A stretch of 64,000 bases of DNA from Grammothele lineata. Lineage: Eukaryota > Basidiomycota > Agaricomycetes > Polyporales > Polyporaceae. The stretch is from assembly GCA_002150815.3 (NCBI GenBank), contig NDFF03000380.1:229749-293748 (forward strand), in the 5' to 3' direction. Within the stretch, counting starts at the first letter, position 1. The number at the start of each line of letters is the position of its first letter. The notes under the pieces are model-generated. The model was not told the DNA's origin, searched no databases, and saw only the letters and a list, made by a program, of their open reading frames with translations. Below are positions 12,100 to 23,208 of the stretch, in pieces. Both the position numbers and the translations under genes were made by a program.

Positions 12100-15000
12100 C
12101 AGCGCGAGGGGCTGGAGGAATGGAGAGGCTGATGGGTGGGAGGGCTGCGAGAGGGAGGAGGGCGAGAAAGAGAGTCAGACGTCAGGCGCAGGAAGCCGAC
12201 AAGGGACGAAGCGGTGCTAGAGCGTCGAGAAGGCGTGCACGGTGCGGCAGGCGGCGGCCAGATAGTCCTCTGCCTTTATTCTCAGCTAGGCAACTCCACG
12301 CGACAGCCGCCAAGCTCCGCCCCGTGCTGCTTCCAGCGCAAGCCTTCCCAGTCTCACCGCCTTCGTCACGGCGCCTGCGCTCCGGCACCTGCAGGGCGTC
12401 ATTCGGCGCGCCTCGCAGCGGGCCCTGCGCACGGACGGCGAACGCGACGAGGGAAGGCGGCGACCCGTATGGCGATCGCCCAGCACCGGCCGGGCGGGTC
12501 GCAACGACGGCGCCGCGGAAGCAGACCGTGTACGAGAAGCCTCGACGCCGGGCACAACTTAGAGCCACGTTCTATGAACCACTGCGCTCCATGCGTCCTG
12601 CATCGATCGCACGCGAGCTCGTCTCCGCCCTCGACTGTCTTCTTCCGTCAAATTTATGCCCCTCTCGCCTCATATAGCCCACCGCATCGCAGCCCATCAC
12701 TGCACGCCCCGCAGCCGTGTCTGAAAGACACTCACCTTGGGGCCGAATATCGATTGCATCCCGTCCTCGGCAGGAGGGGCGAGCATGTGTGCGGCGCGCA
12801 CATGCCGCCTCAGCCCACCGTTTTCTCGTCACATTGTCCCTTGCCGCGTCCGGCTGATTTTGCTGTCGGCGTAGTGCACGTCATCGGAAAGCCTCGAGGT
12901 CAAGCAGGGTCAAGCACCGGTGGACGAGAACGGAAGAAATGAGCAGCAGCATCATGCTGGCAGCGGTCGTTAGCCGGTGGCTCGCTTGCTGCAGCCACCG
13001 AGCGGTGCCAGGGGGCCGGCCCGACATCCGCCCGCTCCGGCGCGTGTTCCGACCCCTCGTCATTGCTTTCCTTTCGCCGCTCCTTCTCCCTTCGCTGCGC
13101 TGTACAGCCAAAAGCAAAGCGAATATGTTGGCACGTCCGCTCCTCTGGATGTCCCGGTGCTCCATGATCTTTCGGAAATGTCGCTAGAAATCATCGTCGC
13201 TCAAGTTCCGGCCCGATGTTGCGCGACTCTGCCCTTGGCTCTCCCCCAGCTCGTCTCCACGTCCGGTCCGATTTTTTCACTCAATCACAAAATTTCCATC
13301 ACCTATCCTTCCTCGAATAGATCCTCTGGCTTGTGATTCTCCAAAGAGAATGGCAGGTTAAGTATATCCCTCTCCCAGCCATGCAAGGTTAACCAGACTT
13401 CTCCTCGCAACGGGCCTCGAGGCTCATACGGCCCCACAGACTCCGGCTGTTGCTGGTCACGCTCCCAAACGCCTTGCTCCGGTTACTAGCTGTCTGATTC
13501 GCGCCATGCGGTATCCAGCGCCGCCGAGGATCCCGTGGGCCTGCACTAACCCTGTCCCGGACGGCGCTTACTTCGACACTCGCTCGCTCGCCGTCAGGCG
13601 ATCCCGGACCACAACCAACACCCGGCGTTATTTCGACCACAATCGGCCGACAAGAACCGCAACTATCTCGATGTACACCTGACGAACTGTGGCGCCACGG
13701 TTTTTGACATGACACTCGGCTGGTAAGTTCACTTTGTGCAAAACATCCGCTGTCTCGCTTTCCGAGTAGTCAGACGACTCGGTGCGTGCGGTACGAGTCT
13801 CCGGACCCCTATCCAAACAGCAAACATGGATGTGATGCAGGCATTCCTTGTTAGATCGCGAAGAGTCAACACGCGTCGTCGATTGGGAAGGGCGTTCGGT
13901 AGCAGGGCTGCTAATTCGATCGACGCTCGCTCCCGAGGGGAACTCGCCGACGACGGCGGTCGCGGAGTTGGGGGGCGAGACACGAGCTCGAATCTAGTCC
14001 GCGTTTCGGGCGTGGAGGGCCCGAGCAAGGGGGACCGTTTACCCCCCATGAGCTCGTGCGATCCGTTACGCCCGTGCCGCCCAACCCCCCTACAGCGCTG
14101 AAGTCTGAGCTAGACTTGCCTCCAGGCGCAGCAGGTTACGTACCCTGCCCTCATCGAGCGTCGAACTCCGAACGTTAGGCATCTCCGCGTCCGTTCGCAG
14201 TCGGCGGATGTTATGGCATCGGAGGGCACGACGTACGGAGGCGTGACCTCGACATCCACGCACCTGCAGCACGTCATCTTTCGTCGACGAGTCCGACTCC
14301 GATTCCGAGGGCCGCAGGTGGGGAACGCTGGCCTTCTCCGCCGTCCGGGTGACGGAGGTCCCGGGCGCTCCGCCCCAAGTGGGAGTCGGACCGGCCGCCG
14401 AACCGTCATGTGCACGGGCGGCTGCAGTAGACGCTTGCTCGGCCGCCCGCGCTCGACAGAAATGTGTCCGCGCGTCCAGGACTCTCGGACGCCACCACAG
14501 GCCAGGCGACCAACTGCACAAGATCCGTAAGTCAACTGTACCCTGAGCAGCCTCTCGACACAATGCGCTCGGAGTCCTCGGACAACATATCCGTACTTAG
14601 GGAAGGTTAGCACAGGTCCCACCGCAGCATTTCTGGCATCCCGCTCACTACACCAAAGCCTCGACCGTGTCCATGAGCGAGAGTCAGTTGCGTACTGACG
14701 TTCGAGGTTTCCCGCAATCCCGCAAGGACCGCGCCTTCTCCCCCTGGAATGCTGGCGATCCGGCGGGAGCAGTCACCTCGACCTTCCCCGCAACCCACCG
14801 CATTCAGATTGAAATATTGAACTCTAAAGGCTCGCCTCGGTCTCACCAGCGCGCACCTCCGGCTTACTCGGCAACCGTCCACAGTGAGCCTTTATCTGTA
14901 CTCAACGCCCGGCGTCTCGTGCTCCCCTTTGTTCCGCATCTGGAAAACAGAGTTCGGTCGACGCCGTCGCTTCTCGCGTTCACGCGCGGGGTATCTTCGG

Positions 15001-15314
15001 ACGGGTATAGAAGTTCGCGATGCGCAGCTGGGAGAAGCTCGTGCGCCACGGGGGATGACTCGAGGACGAGCGTGCGCCACAGCGTGAGTGCGGGGTATGG
15101 ATACATTGAGAGCGGAACAGAAAAGCATAACGATGTACGACAGACAGGTAAACAGACAGACAGGTAACCGAATGCGAGAAGGCATTGTCCCGAACAAGCT
15201 CACAAACACTCTTCCCGACATAGACGGTGTGTGCGCAGAGGCAGACGCGTACAGACACGCATGGCGGTGCGCACCCGCGTCCCACACGCTCGTCTCCAGC
15301 GTCGAAAGGAGATC
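12100..15314. other. Upstream region of HMG-box factor 1, no supported gene
   Basis: About 3.2 kb between the start of HMG-box factor 1 and the 3' end of the DUF6699 gene, both on the minus strand. An AATAAAGG box on the minus strand (12273-12281) followed by a CT-rich stretch suggests a leader of about 145 nt. A 13-bp direct repeat (GACAGACAGGTAA) occurs at 15139-15151 and 15155-15167. No open frame in the interval resembles a protein. Confidence 0.5.
12273..12281 (-). promoter_or_regulatory. Possible TATA element of HMG-box factor 1
   Basis: The minus strand reads GAATAAAGGC here, about 175 bases before the ATG at 12099. A pyrimidine-rich tract follows, as is common around fungal transcription starts. 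Inferred only from composition and position. Confidence 0.3.
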
Positions 15315-16911
15315 CTACGGCGGCGGGCCCATGAAGAGTACGAACCCGTCGCCGTCGCGCGCGGGCTCGAGCCCACGGAAGCACACATTATCGCCGAGGT
15401 AGTCGACCCTCCTCAGCCCGTCCTCGTCCCCAGGAGTGCACCCGCCGACAGGGAGACGCACGCGGCGCCAGTACGCCTGATAAATCATAATCCTGCGGTC
15501 GTCCGAGAGCACCCCAAGCTCCGCGTCGGTCATGCGCTCCGCAAAGTTCTCGAGCAGCGCCCCCAGCACGTCGCGCACGAGTACGGGCAGGCGCGCGTGC
15601 CGCGGGAGCACGGTCACGGGCCAGGGGAACGAGGGGAGCGGGTCGCCGGCGAGGACGGAGACGCGCAGGCGCGGGACGCCGGGGTAGGTCGCGGGCTGCG
15701 CGCCGTTCTGGCCGTCGGGCAGGAAGGCGGCGGTGGTCGACGAAGAAGGAGCGGACGAGGAGTGCTGAGGCGCCCAGGCAGAGCTCGAAGGGGCGAAAGG
15801 AGCAGGCGGGCCGGACGGGCCGGGCGAGGTGAGTTTGATGTCTTCTAGACGGTAGCGCAAGTCGAAGTGCAAGGGTGCAGGGCCGGCAAGGCGGTGAGCG
15901 AGGAACGGGTTCAGCTGGAGGTCGGCGGGCAGTGGGTCGAATGTCAGGCGCGGGGACGGCCAGAGGTCGGGGCGCGGCGGGAGCGACGGATGCGCGACGC
16001 GCGAGACCCAGTTCTCGGGGTGTGGCGAGCTGTCGCGCCCGCTCAGGCTGGCGAGCATCGTGTCGACCTCTGGGGGGCTAAGTTCGCGCGGGTTGGGCTC
16101 TGGCGCTTCTTCGTACCTTAGCGTTGCGCGATCTCGAGGAGGGGCAGGGGCGATGGGGTGGAAGAGGGACGTACTTGCGTTGTGCACGGTCATGTCCCAC
16201 GGCTCCCCCAGATGCGGCCGCGCCCACGCGCCGTATGCCCGCCACTGCGCCGGGGGTACCGCGGCGTGGCCCGTCCCCCAGTACGCGCCCCCGTCCTCAT
16301 CATCTTCGTCGGTGTCATTGTCGGCTAAGCTTTTGCGTTTGCCTATGCAAAACATTACGTCAAAACGAGATCCCGCCCGATGCGCACTACGCGGAAAGGT
16401 ACGTACGGAAGAGCTTCTTCGGGCTCAGGCAGAGCGACGCGAGCCACGACCGCGGCCGCTCCTGCCGCTCCCACTGCCACTCAGCCGCCGCGCGTGGGGC
16501 GCGTGGGCGCACCACGCCCTGCTCAGGCTCGTCGCTGGGGTATCGCGCACGGTTCTGGCTCCGCCGCTTCTCCCCGTGCTCGCGCTCGGGATCGTCCTTG
16601 TATGTCCGTGAGCTCCGTGCGCTTCTAGGGCGTACGGCAGCACGGGCAGCATCTCTCCGTGCCGTGGACGGATAGTGCTCAGGCTCCTCCGGGATGACCG
16701 CCGTGCGCAAGCTCCGCCCCGCCCCTGCCAGGTCTTGTTGTTGATGTGTATATTGTGGCTGTTGTGACGGCGGCAGGGGAAACGGGAGGGCTCGCAGCTC
16801 CGGGGAGGGCACCCACGGCGAGCGCAGATCGACGGTGTGTCGCGCATTGGCGACATTCGGCGGCCAGCCCTCGTACTCTGGCCTGCCGATCGATGAGGAT
16901 TGCGGGCGCAT
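15315..16911 (-). CDS. DUF6699 domain protein
   Basis: Two exons: 16911-16407 and 16342-15315, giving 510 residues. The 64-nt intron (GTACGT...GCATAG) joins KKLF to RKRKSLADN; the ATG visible at 16355 lies inside the intron and is not the start. Residues 1-170 are low-complexity and Arg-rich. The C-terminal 230 or so residues carry the features of DUF6699: a leader with LQLNPFLAH, a WDLRF-like strand (here HFDLRYRLEDI), then FPWPVTVLPRHA, VLVRDVLGALLENFA and a closing strand VDYLGDNVCFRGLEP. This domain is greatly expanded in mushrooms and its function is unknown; no enzyme motif is visible. The protein has no signal peptide or membrane segment, so it is probably cytosolic or nuclear. Confidence 0.82.
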
Positions 16912-17797
16912 CGGCTCCTCTCTGTGCGCCTCTGTGTGGGCTGACGAGAGGCGGGTTGTTGCGTGCTGATGAGACGATCCGAGCTGCCGCTGCAGTGGAT
17001 GACAGCTCTGTGGAGAAATTTCCGAGGAATAGGCCGAGCGGGCGGGTGAGTGTGGGCGCCTTTGTCTTCTAGTGGGTGTGCTGACAGGTTGCGGATGAAG
17101 AAGAGCTGGGGGCGGGCGTCGGCGGCGTCCCTAGCGGGGATTGAGGCGGTCGTAGCGAGACGAGACGAAGGAGCGCGGCAGGACTAGACGCCGCGCGGTG
17201 CGGACATTGCGTGTGCGGGCACGCACTACTAGGGCACCGCCCGCTGCTGCAGGAGGGGGAAGGGCAGCCTCGAGCGGGGTATCCGCGTTATATCGGAGCA
17301 TCAGCCTCGCGCTGTGCTTGCGCAGGGCGTGGTCCTTGGGAATTTCCGGCGAGAAGTCTGGCAGACCTCGCGTCGGAGGCGCTTGTGCTCGAAATGGAAG
17401 GAGAGGGAGACGGCCCTTGTACGCGTACGTCCGTTACCCCCGCGACCTTCTGTGCTGGCGTAGTGTTATTAGTACACGTATTGAGGCGTTCTTGTTCTGT
17501 ACGCGGAGAGCGAGGCGAAAGAGTAGGACGTTCGTCAAGGAAACAGCACGCGAGGACGGGGAGGACCCCTGCATGCGAGCGCTTTCATGTACACGTGATC
17601 GTGGCGTTTCATTAGACGCGTTCTACGGAATCTACACGCGCCGTTTGTGCGTGGCTCATTACCTAGTACAAGTAACCGATGCATTGAAGCTCAAGCATGA
17701 AGGCTATATTACACGAGACGGAAGTAAGGGCCGTCCGAAGGCACATTAGCTTAACTGTAGAGTACTATCCGACGTGAAGACAATCAATGCCAACCGA
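16912..17797. other. Intergenic region
   Basis: Separates the start of the DUF6699 gene from the stop of the glycosylase gene, both on the minus strand. A 183-codon open frame on the plus strand (17198-17749) has no recognisable feature and I treat it as chance. The interval should hold the DUF6699 promoter and the glycosylase 3' UTR. Confidence 0.5.
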
Positions 17798-18799
17798 TTA
17801 GGAAGGCTCAAGTTTGCTAGAAGACGGTACTTCCGCGTCATCGAGTGCTCCGGCATCCTCTTCCGCCTTTACAAGTGCCATCTCCAGCTCCTCTTCCTTC
17901 ACGCCTCTCTCCTCGCGGAGCCATCGCTTGAGCACGCACTCGCCCTTCGCGCCGCTACCGCTGCCTTTGCACCCCTTGCAACGCCTTCCGTGACCGACCA
18001 TCAGTACGTGTAAGCCGTACTTGAGGTCCCCCGGAATCCTGAGATCGAGGTGCGCCTGCGCCGTGACACGATCCGCGCGCGAAGGGACCCAGCCGAGCAG
18101 CCGCGCCAGGCGAAAGACGTGTGTGTCGACGGGAAAGGACTCCCGTCCCAGACAAAACAGCAGCACGCACGACGCCGTCTTGGGGCCGACGCCGTCGTAC
18201 GACACGAGCTCCTCCATTGCGGCCTCGTCCGAGCTCACGACGTCCCCAGTCTTGCCCGACACGCTCTGCGGCGCGCTGGCGAGGTGCTGGAGGGAGTACG
18301 TCCCGTGCCGCGCGCGCACCTCGTGCAGCACGTTCTGGATCACTGCGGCCTTCTTGTTCGCGAGCCCGCCAGTCTTGATCGCCGCTACGACCGCGGCGCG
18401 GGGCGCGTCCGCAATCGCCCGGAAGTTGTTGCGTCCGAAGGCAGCGTCGAGCCCGCGCTTCGCCGCGGTCGAGTTCTTCGAAGAGGTGTTCTGGCTGAGG
18501 ATGGTGCCAATGAGCGCCTCGAGCACGTCCGGGACCCCTCCGCACGTGCCTGCGGCGTCTGCGCGTGCGGCAGGCGGCTTGCGGCGGGCAGCGAGGTCCG
18601 GGTGTTCGCGCGCGAGGAGCGCGTGGACGTGTGCGGCCTCGGTGGGAGTGGGGCGCGTGAAGTCTGGGAATGGGGACGCGAGGGAGTGCGCGGCTAGAAG
18701 CTTCAGCTTTTTGGTGCGCTGCGATGATGGCGAGGGTGGTTCTGAGGGAGTCGCGGTCTGGATCGACGGAGAGCGTGGACGCTTGATCTTCGGTGGCAT
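17798..18799 (-). CDS. HhH-GPD base-excision DNA glycosylase (endonuclease III-like)
   Basis: Intronless, 333 residues, ATG at 18799. Residues 1-35 are basic and Ser/Pro-rich (KIKRPRSPS and RTKKLKLL), a likely nuclear signal. The helix-hairpin-helix is SYDGVGPKTASCVLL. Lys207 occupies the position of the catalytic lysine of bifunctional glycosylase/AP lyases, and Asp225 in FPVDTHV is the conserved catalytic aspartate. LSQNT (102-106) matches the LSQQT-type motif of the family. The usual four-cysteine iron-sulfur loop follows HGR but is altered: only Cys274, Cys277 and Cys288 are present, with spacing x2 and x10 instead of x6, x2, x5. Expected role: removal of oxidised or otherwise modified bases in the nucleus. 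The substrate cannot be read from sequence. It may belong to the fungal HhH-GPD group without a normal cluster rather than to true Nth1. Confidence 0.9.
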   Translation of the reverse strand: MPPKIKRPRSPSIQTATPSEPPSPSSQRTKKLKLLAAHSLASPFPDFTRPTPTEAAHVHALLAREHPDLAARRKPPAARADAAGTCGGVPDVLEALIGTILSQNTSSKNSTAAKRGLDAAFGRNNFRAIADAPRAAVVAAIKTGGLANKKAAVIQNVLHEVRARHGTYSLQHLASAPQSVSGKTGDVVSSDEAAMEELVSYDGVGPKTASCVLLFCLGRESFPVDTHVFRLARLLGWVPSRADRVTAQAHLDLRIPGDLKYGLHVLMVGHGRRCKGCKGSGSGAKGECVLKRWLREERGVKEEELEMALVKAEEDAGALDDAEVPSSSKLEPS

Positions 18800-21700
18800 C
18801 TGGATGTTCTAGACGCGGTGATGGTCTAGCCTCGGAGGCTGAGAGAGAAACTTCAAGGTGAGATAGCACCAGGTCCGGAAGATAGCGTCCGGGGGTGAAG
18901 AGAGTTGCGTATGTTCAACCAGAGTTGGGGCTGACTGGACCCGCTCAACATGGAGTCCACTGCGTCACCAGTTCGCAGCACCCGCTCGACTGCGTCAGTG
19001 CGGGGAAGCCACGTGGGCTGAATGTTGCCGGTTTCCATTTTCAAGTTGTGCTGCCGCTCGTGCTGCGCGATCGTCGATCCCGGAACCCCAGCGCAGGGTT
19101 CGGCGTTGGCGACGTCATCCTCGTCATGGGAGACGCCGAGAAGGGACGCGTCTCTGCACTCTGCCACCACGTTCGCTCTCTTCCTCTGCGCGTGCGACGC
19201 GTGTCTTCTGCGCAGCACATGGCAAGACCTCACTCACACTAGCGACTCGAACGGTAAATCAGCCGACTCGGCGCCGGAGACAGATCTATCGCCTCATGAT
19301 GCCGCTCGCGGATTGCAGGAAACCCATTGGCTGCACGCTGGCAGCGCATACACCCAGTTCAGGTGAGCCGTTTGCTACTTTTCCTTCAACGTACACCACT
19401 CAGAGCGTTTACGATGTTTTTCAAGACCTTCATCGGTCACCATCGCTGATATCGTGGACAATCGTGTCCCGTGCTCGTTGCTCTCCACCCAAGCGCATGC
19501 CTGCGCGGCGTGCCCGTGTGGCATTGCTCAGGAAATTAACTAGCCGAGCTTGATCCCTCTCAAGGCTGTCCGAACGCAACGCTATGCTTCGAATGGTCGG
19601 CACGGCGCGGATGCTTTGTCGCCGCCGACTCATGGAACTCTGTAGGTTAATGTTTCACTCTTCGCCCTGGCCAAGCCACGATCCGCACATTCCGAGCAAT
19701 GTCCCGTATCGTTCCGCCGTGGCTGACATTCTCCTGCCGCCCTGGATGGCAGATATCGGACTCCGGAGCTCACCCGTGATACCTCGGCACGACGGAATAA
19801 CCTGGGACCATTAACTGTCTAGGATGCAGTATGTTCGGCCCCGCATTCCCTGTCCGGCATCTAGTACGACTCATTCATTGCACCCGCAGTACATCGTCTG
19901 CGGAAGCCATAGGCGTTAGCAAGAGAATATGGTCGTTTCCGTAGGTGCGGATATGGGCGCGGAGGCTGCTGAGTCCGCATCCAACCTGTCTTCTCCGGGC
20001 CACATCCATCGGGGTGATCATATCCGCTCCTTATTCACATGATTCTCGAGCTCATCACAACGTGCTGCAGGAGCGGTGCTGTGCTGCGTTGAGCACGACG
20101 TCTTCGCATGCAATACATCTGAGAACGGGGGTATGTGCTTCACTGTTCGCGCAGCTATGTCTTCGACATACCATTAACAGCGGAGGACGTGAACTCGTAC
20201 GCAGTTGTATTTTACTCAGGGACTAAAGTTCTGTTCCGTGTGTGTAATGGCGTGCCTTCATGATCGTGAGGTGTTGATAATCCCCGGTGATGGTTTTGAC
20301 ACCTTCATGTGTCAAGTGATATGTGTTGATGGAGCTTTCTACAGGCATCGATGTGGCCGGCCTGCCATGTTCGTCCAGCGCGCCGACGAGCTACGCGGAG
20401 GCTATCTCAAAAGCATCACTCATCACCGCGGAGGCAAAACTGCGGAGGGACGGAACGGCGGGATGGCGCCCACATGTCCCGACCCCACACCATCCAGGGC
20501 GCGTCATCAATTCATCCCGCCACACCGACGATGCGATACGGCAAACGCGATAGCGAGCGACCGCACTGGTCAGGGCACCCCTCGCCGTCCAACGCCGCCT
20601 TCGCTAGTCTAGCGGGCAGCGGACGAGCTCGGCGCGCGCGAGTGTGGCGACCCAGCAGCCCACGTTGCACCTCAAGCGTGGCCAGTTGCTATGCAAATGA
20701 TACTCGAAGCGGAACGGAGTGCATGGTGCGTCGTGCGTCGTGTTCATGGTCCGAGTATCCGAGCCCGAGTCTAAGGAAACATCGAGCTTTGCATCCTCTC
20801 CCGCTCTGTCGTGTCTTGGACTCCCCTTCGCCCTACTGCCCTGCCGAACATTCATCTGAATGTGTGGCTCGCTTAACAAGGGGTTCGGTTATTTTTTTCC
20901 TCTAGAAAGTCGCAGCGGCACGGAGTTCACAGCCTCGGCATACGCGTTCATCTCGCAAGCCCTGCTCTCCGAGCAGTGGCACGTCGGGGTCCTGGTAGTT
21001 TTGTCAGGTGCATACGTCGCGTGTGCCGTTATGACGAAGTCGCAGGATGTGGCTAGCGTCTCCGTACAGACTTTGATTTAACACGCGCCCATGCTTCCGA
21101 GCATCCGTGAGCCGGCATATCAGCTACATCCCGCTCGCGCAGATAAACATGGCACGATGGAGGAGAGATCCGGGTGGATGTACGGGACCACAGACGGCGC
21201 GGTGGCCCCGAACTCTGGGCGGTGGACGAGCAGTCTCCAAACGGCATGCTCAATGCTTCCATATCCGTGCGCAGATGGCTCGCTAGGAAGCCCGCGCCCG
21301 CGCTCCGTCCTCGCCGTCGCTCGTCCATCCGGCATGATCTCTGCACGACGGCGTCTCTGCCCATGCCACTCGCAGCCCCAGGACCCGCTTCGCGCGCACC
21401 CGCCGCTCCGCCAGGGTCTGATCCGGATAGTGGACGGAGCGCAGCGCACGCTCGCGCGCTCTGGGCGCTGGGCAGCGGGCGTGCGCTGTGGCCCGCGTGG
21501 GCTCCTCGGGCGATGGTCCGGGATAGGAGCGGGGCACGCCCCACCGTCTCGGGCAGCTCAGCTGCTGGCCGCGCTCAGGCCCGCTGTTCCGGTGGCGCCC
21601 ACGCGCCGCGCACCGGGACGCGCGCACCCGCACCGCCTTGGGCAGCGTGAAAGGGCCCGCGGCGCGGCGGCACGGGAGGCGCCGGGCCGCTTGTCCAGAA

Positions 21701-23208
21701 AGGGCAGTCGGGCGGGGCTCGGGGTTCGGGCCTCGGGGCAGCGTCGCGGAACCAGATTGGGAGGGGGGCGTCGGCGGGGGAGAGAGGGCGTCTTGTTGTT
21801 GTCGCGTTGCAGGTTTGAGGAGAGGCAGGGGCGTCGCGAGGAGGGCCCGTCGGCGATCTGCAACACGATCGAGCGTCGACCCAGACAAGCCCCTGTGTTC
21901 TCGGGATCCGTGCGTCTGCGCGCGAGCCCCTCTCTCGTCTCTTTCTGGCGGCGTTCGTGTGCGTCTGTCTGTGTCTCGGCCGTGGGCGCTCCCGGCGACT
22001 CTCCGGTCTCTCTCAGCTAACTGTACCCCTGCCAGATCTGGATGCCATGAGAGCTTTCCGATGGCCCCGTGCCCCGGAGCCTGACTTCCAGATCCGGGGT
22101 ACGTGCGAAGAGGGAGGCGCTTGGGGCGCTGATTGCACATGCATGAAAATCCTGGAGTCTGTTTCTGGCACGCGGGGTTCACATCCATCGCGCGCGCTCA
22201 CATTCGTGGACAGGGAGGATATCGGATTATCTCGCGCGGCAGCTTCGTCCCCAGCCCTCCCTCCTTCGCCGATGAGTCACGCTCCCCCGCCACCCCCCGC
22301 CCACCGTGCCCGCTTACCGCGAATTTACGAAAGCGCACGACACGAGGCGTTCGGTACGGAGCAGTCGGCGTGTCATTGCGGGCTCGCGCAGCGCGCGGCA
22401 CGACACGAGTCGCGGGCTGTACGCTGGGGCGGATGCACGCGTCGTGCAGGTGTCCCTTTGGCGCTGCTGGGGAGGGCCCGCGCCACCACGGAGATGGTGC
22501 GCTGCCCCCGCGCGCACTGCGCCGACCTGCGCGAGTCGCGCCCCACATCTGGACGAGGTGACTCGGCGTGTGCGAGCCCGCCGCGGCCCATGCGCGCGCG
22601 CGAAGGGGGCCTACACGGGACTTTATCGAGTATTCCATCGAGGATGCCCGGACGAGGAGATAACGGCATATGGGCTCATATGCGAAGGTCAGCGGAGGAC
22701 AATAAGCTGATAGGTGCCACGGGCTCGGGAGAACAGGAACCGTGGAAGGAGAGGGAGACAATAAGACGTGACGCCGGAGGGAAATGTCTGTTGATGGCTG
22801 TTTGGTCACGGAATGGAGGCAGCCAGGACCCCGCCAGGACGAAGAAACCGCCGCGAGCGCACGTCTGCGCGTGCGCTCGCTCGCTCGTTCGGGTTTGGGC
22901 CCGTGCACGAGCCCAAAAGGGCAGCACAATGAAGGCGGATCGGGCGGGGAGATCTCGACTCGCGCGGGCGACTGCTGCACTCGGCGGTCGGTCGCACCTT
23001 CCTAACCTATAAAGATCTCTGGCCGTATTGTCTTCCGCCCTCGTCCGCCCTACGCGCAATTGTTCTCCTCGGGGCCCCTGTGCCACCCTCCGCCACTCCT
23101 CTTGCCCAACAGGAGCGCCCTATTATCTGCCCTGAGGAAACTTGCGAGCGTTTACCAAACACCTCCCTCTTCTCTTTCCCTTCAGCTAACGATCCGCAAA
23201 CAATCATC
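18800..23208. other. 4.4 kb gene-free region upstream of HMG-box factor 2
   Basis: Lies between two divergent genes: the glycosylase (minus) and HMG-box factor 2 (plus). From 18.8 to 21 kb composition is mixed. From 21.2 to 22.9 kb it is very GC-rich with many chance open frames on both strands (for example 21957-23012 +). None shows a domain or a coherent exon chain. It probably acts as a long bidirectional control region. Confidence 0.5.
23008..23014 (+). promoter_or_regulatory. TATA box of HMG-box factor 2
   Basis: TATAAAG at 23008-23014, 195 bases before the ATG at 23209, followed by a CT-rich stretch. This predicts a 5' UTR of about 170 nt. The open frame that runs upstream of 23209 has no in-frame ATG, which supports the chosen start. 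Confidence 0.55.

Noticed and set aside
10668..12677. 669-codon plus-strand open frame
   Set aside because: It is the antisense shadow of HMG-box factor 1, whose exons and HMG motif lie on the minus strand.
16342..16355. ATG at 16355 as start of the DUF6699 protein
   Set aside because: It falls inside a good 64-nt intron; splicing to an upstream exon gives a longer continuous protein.
21957..23012. 351-codon plus-strand open frame before HMG-box factor 2
   Set aside because: GC-driven open frame with no domain; several overlapping frames on both strands are equally open.
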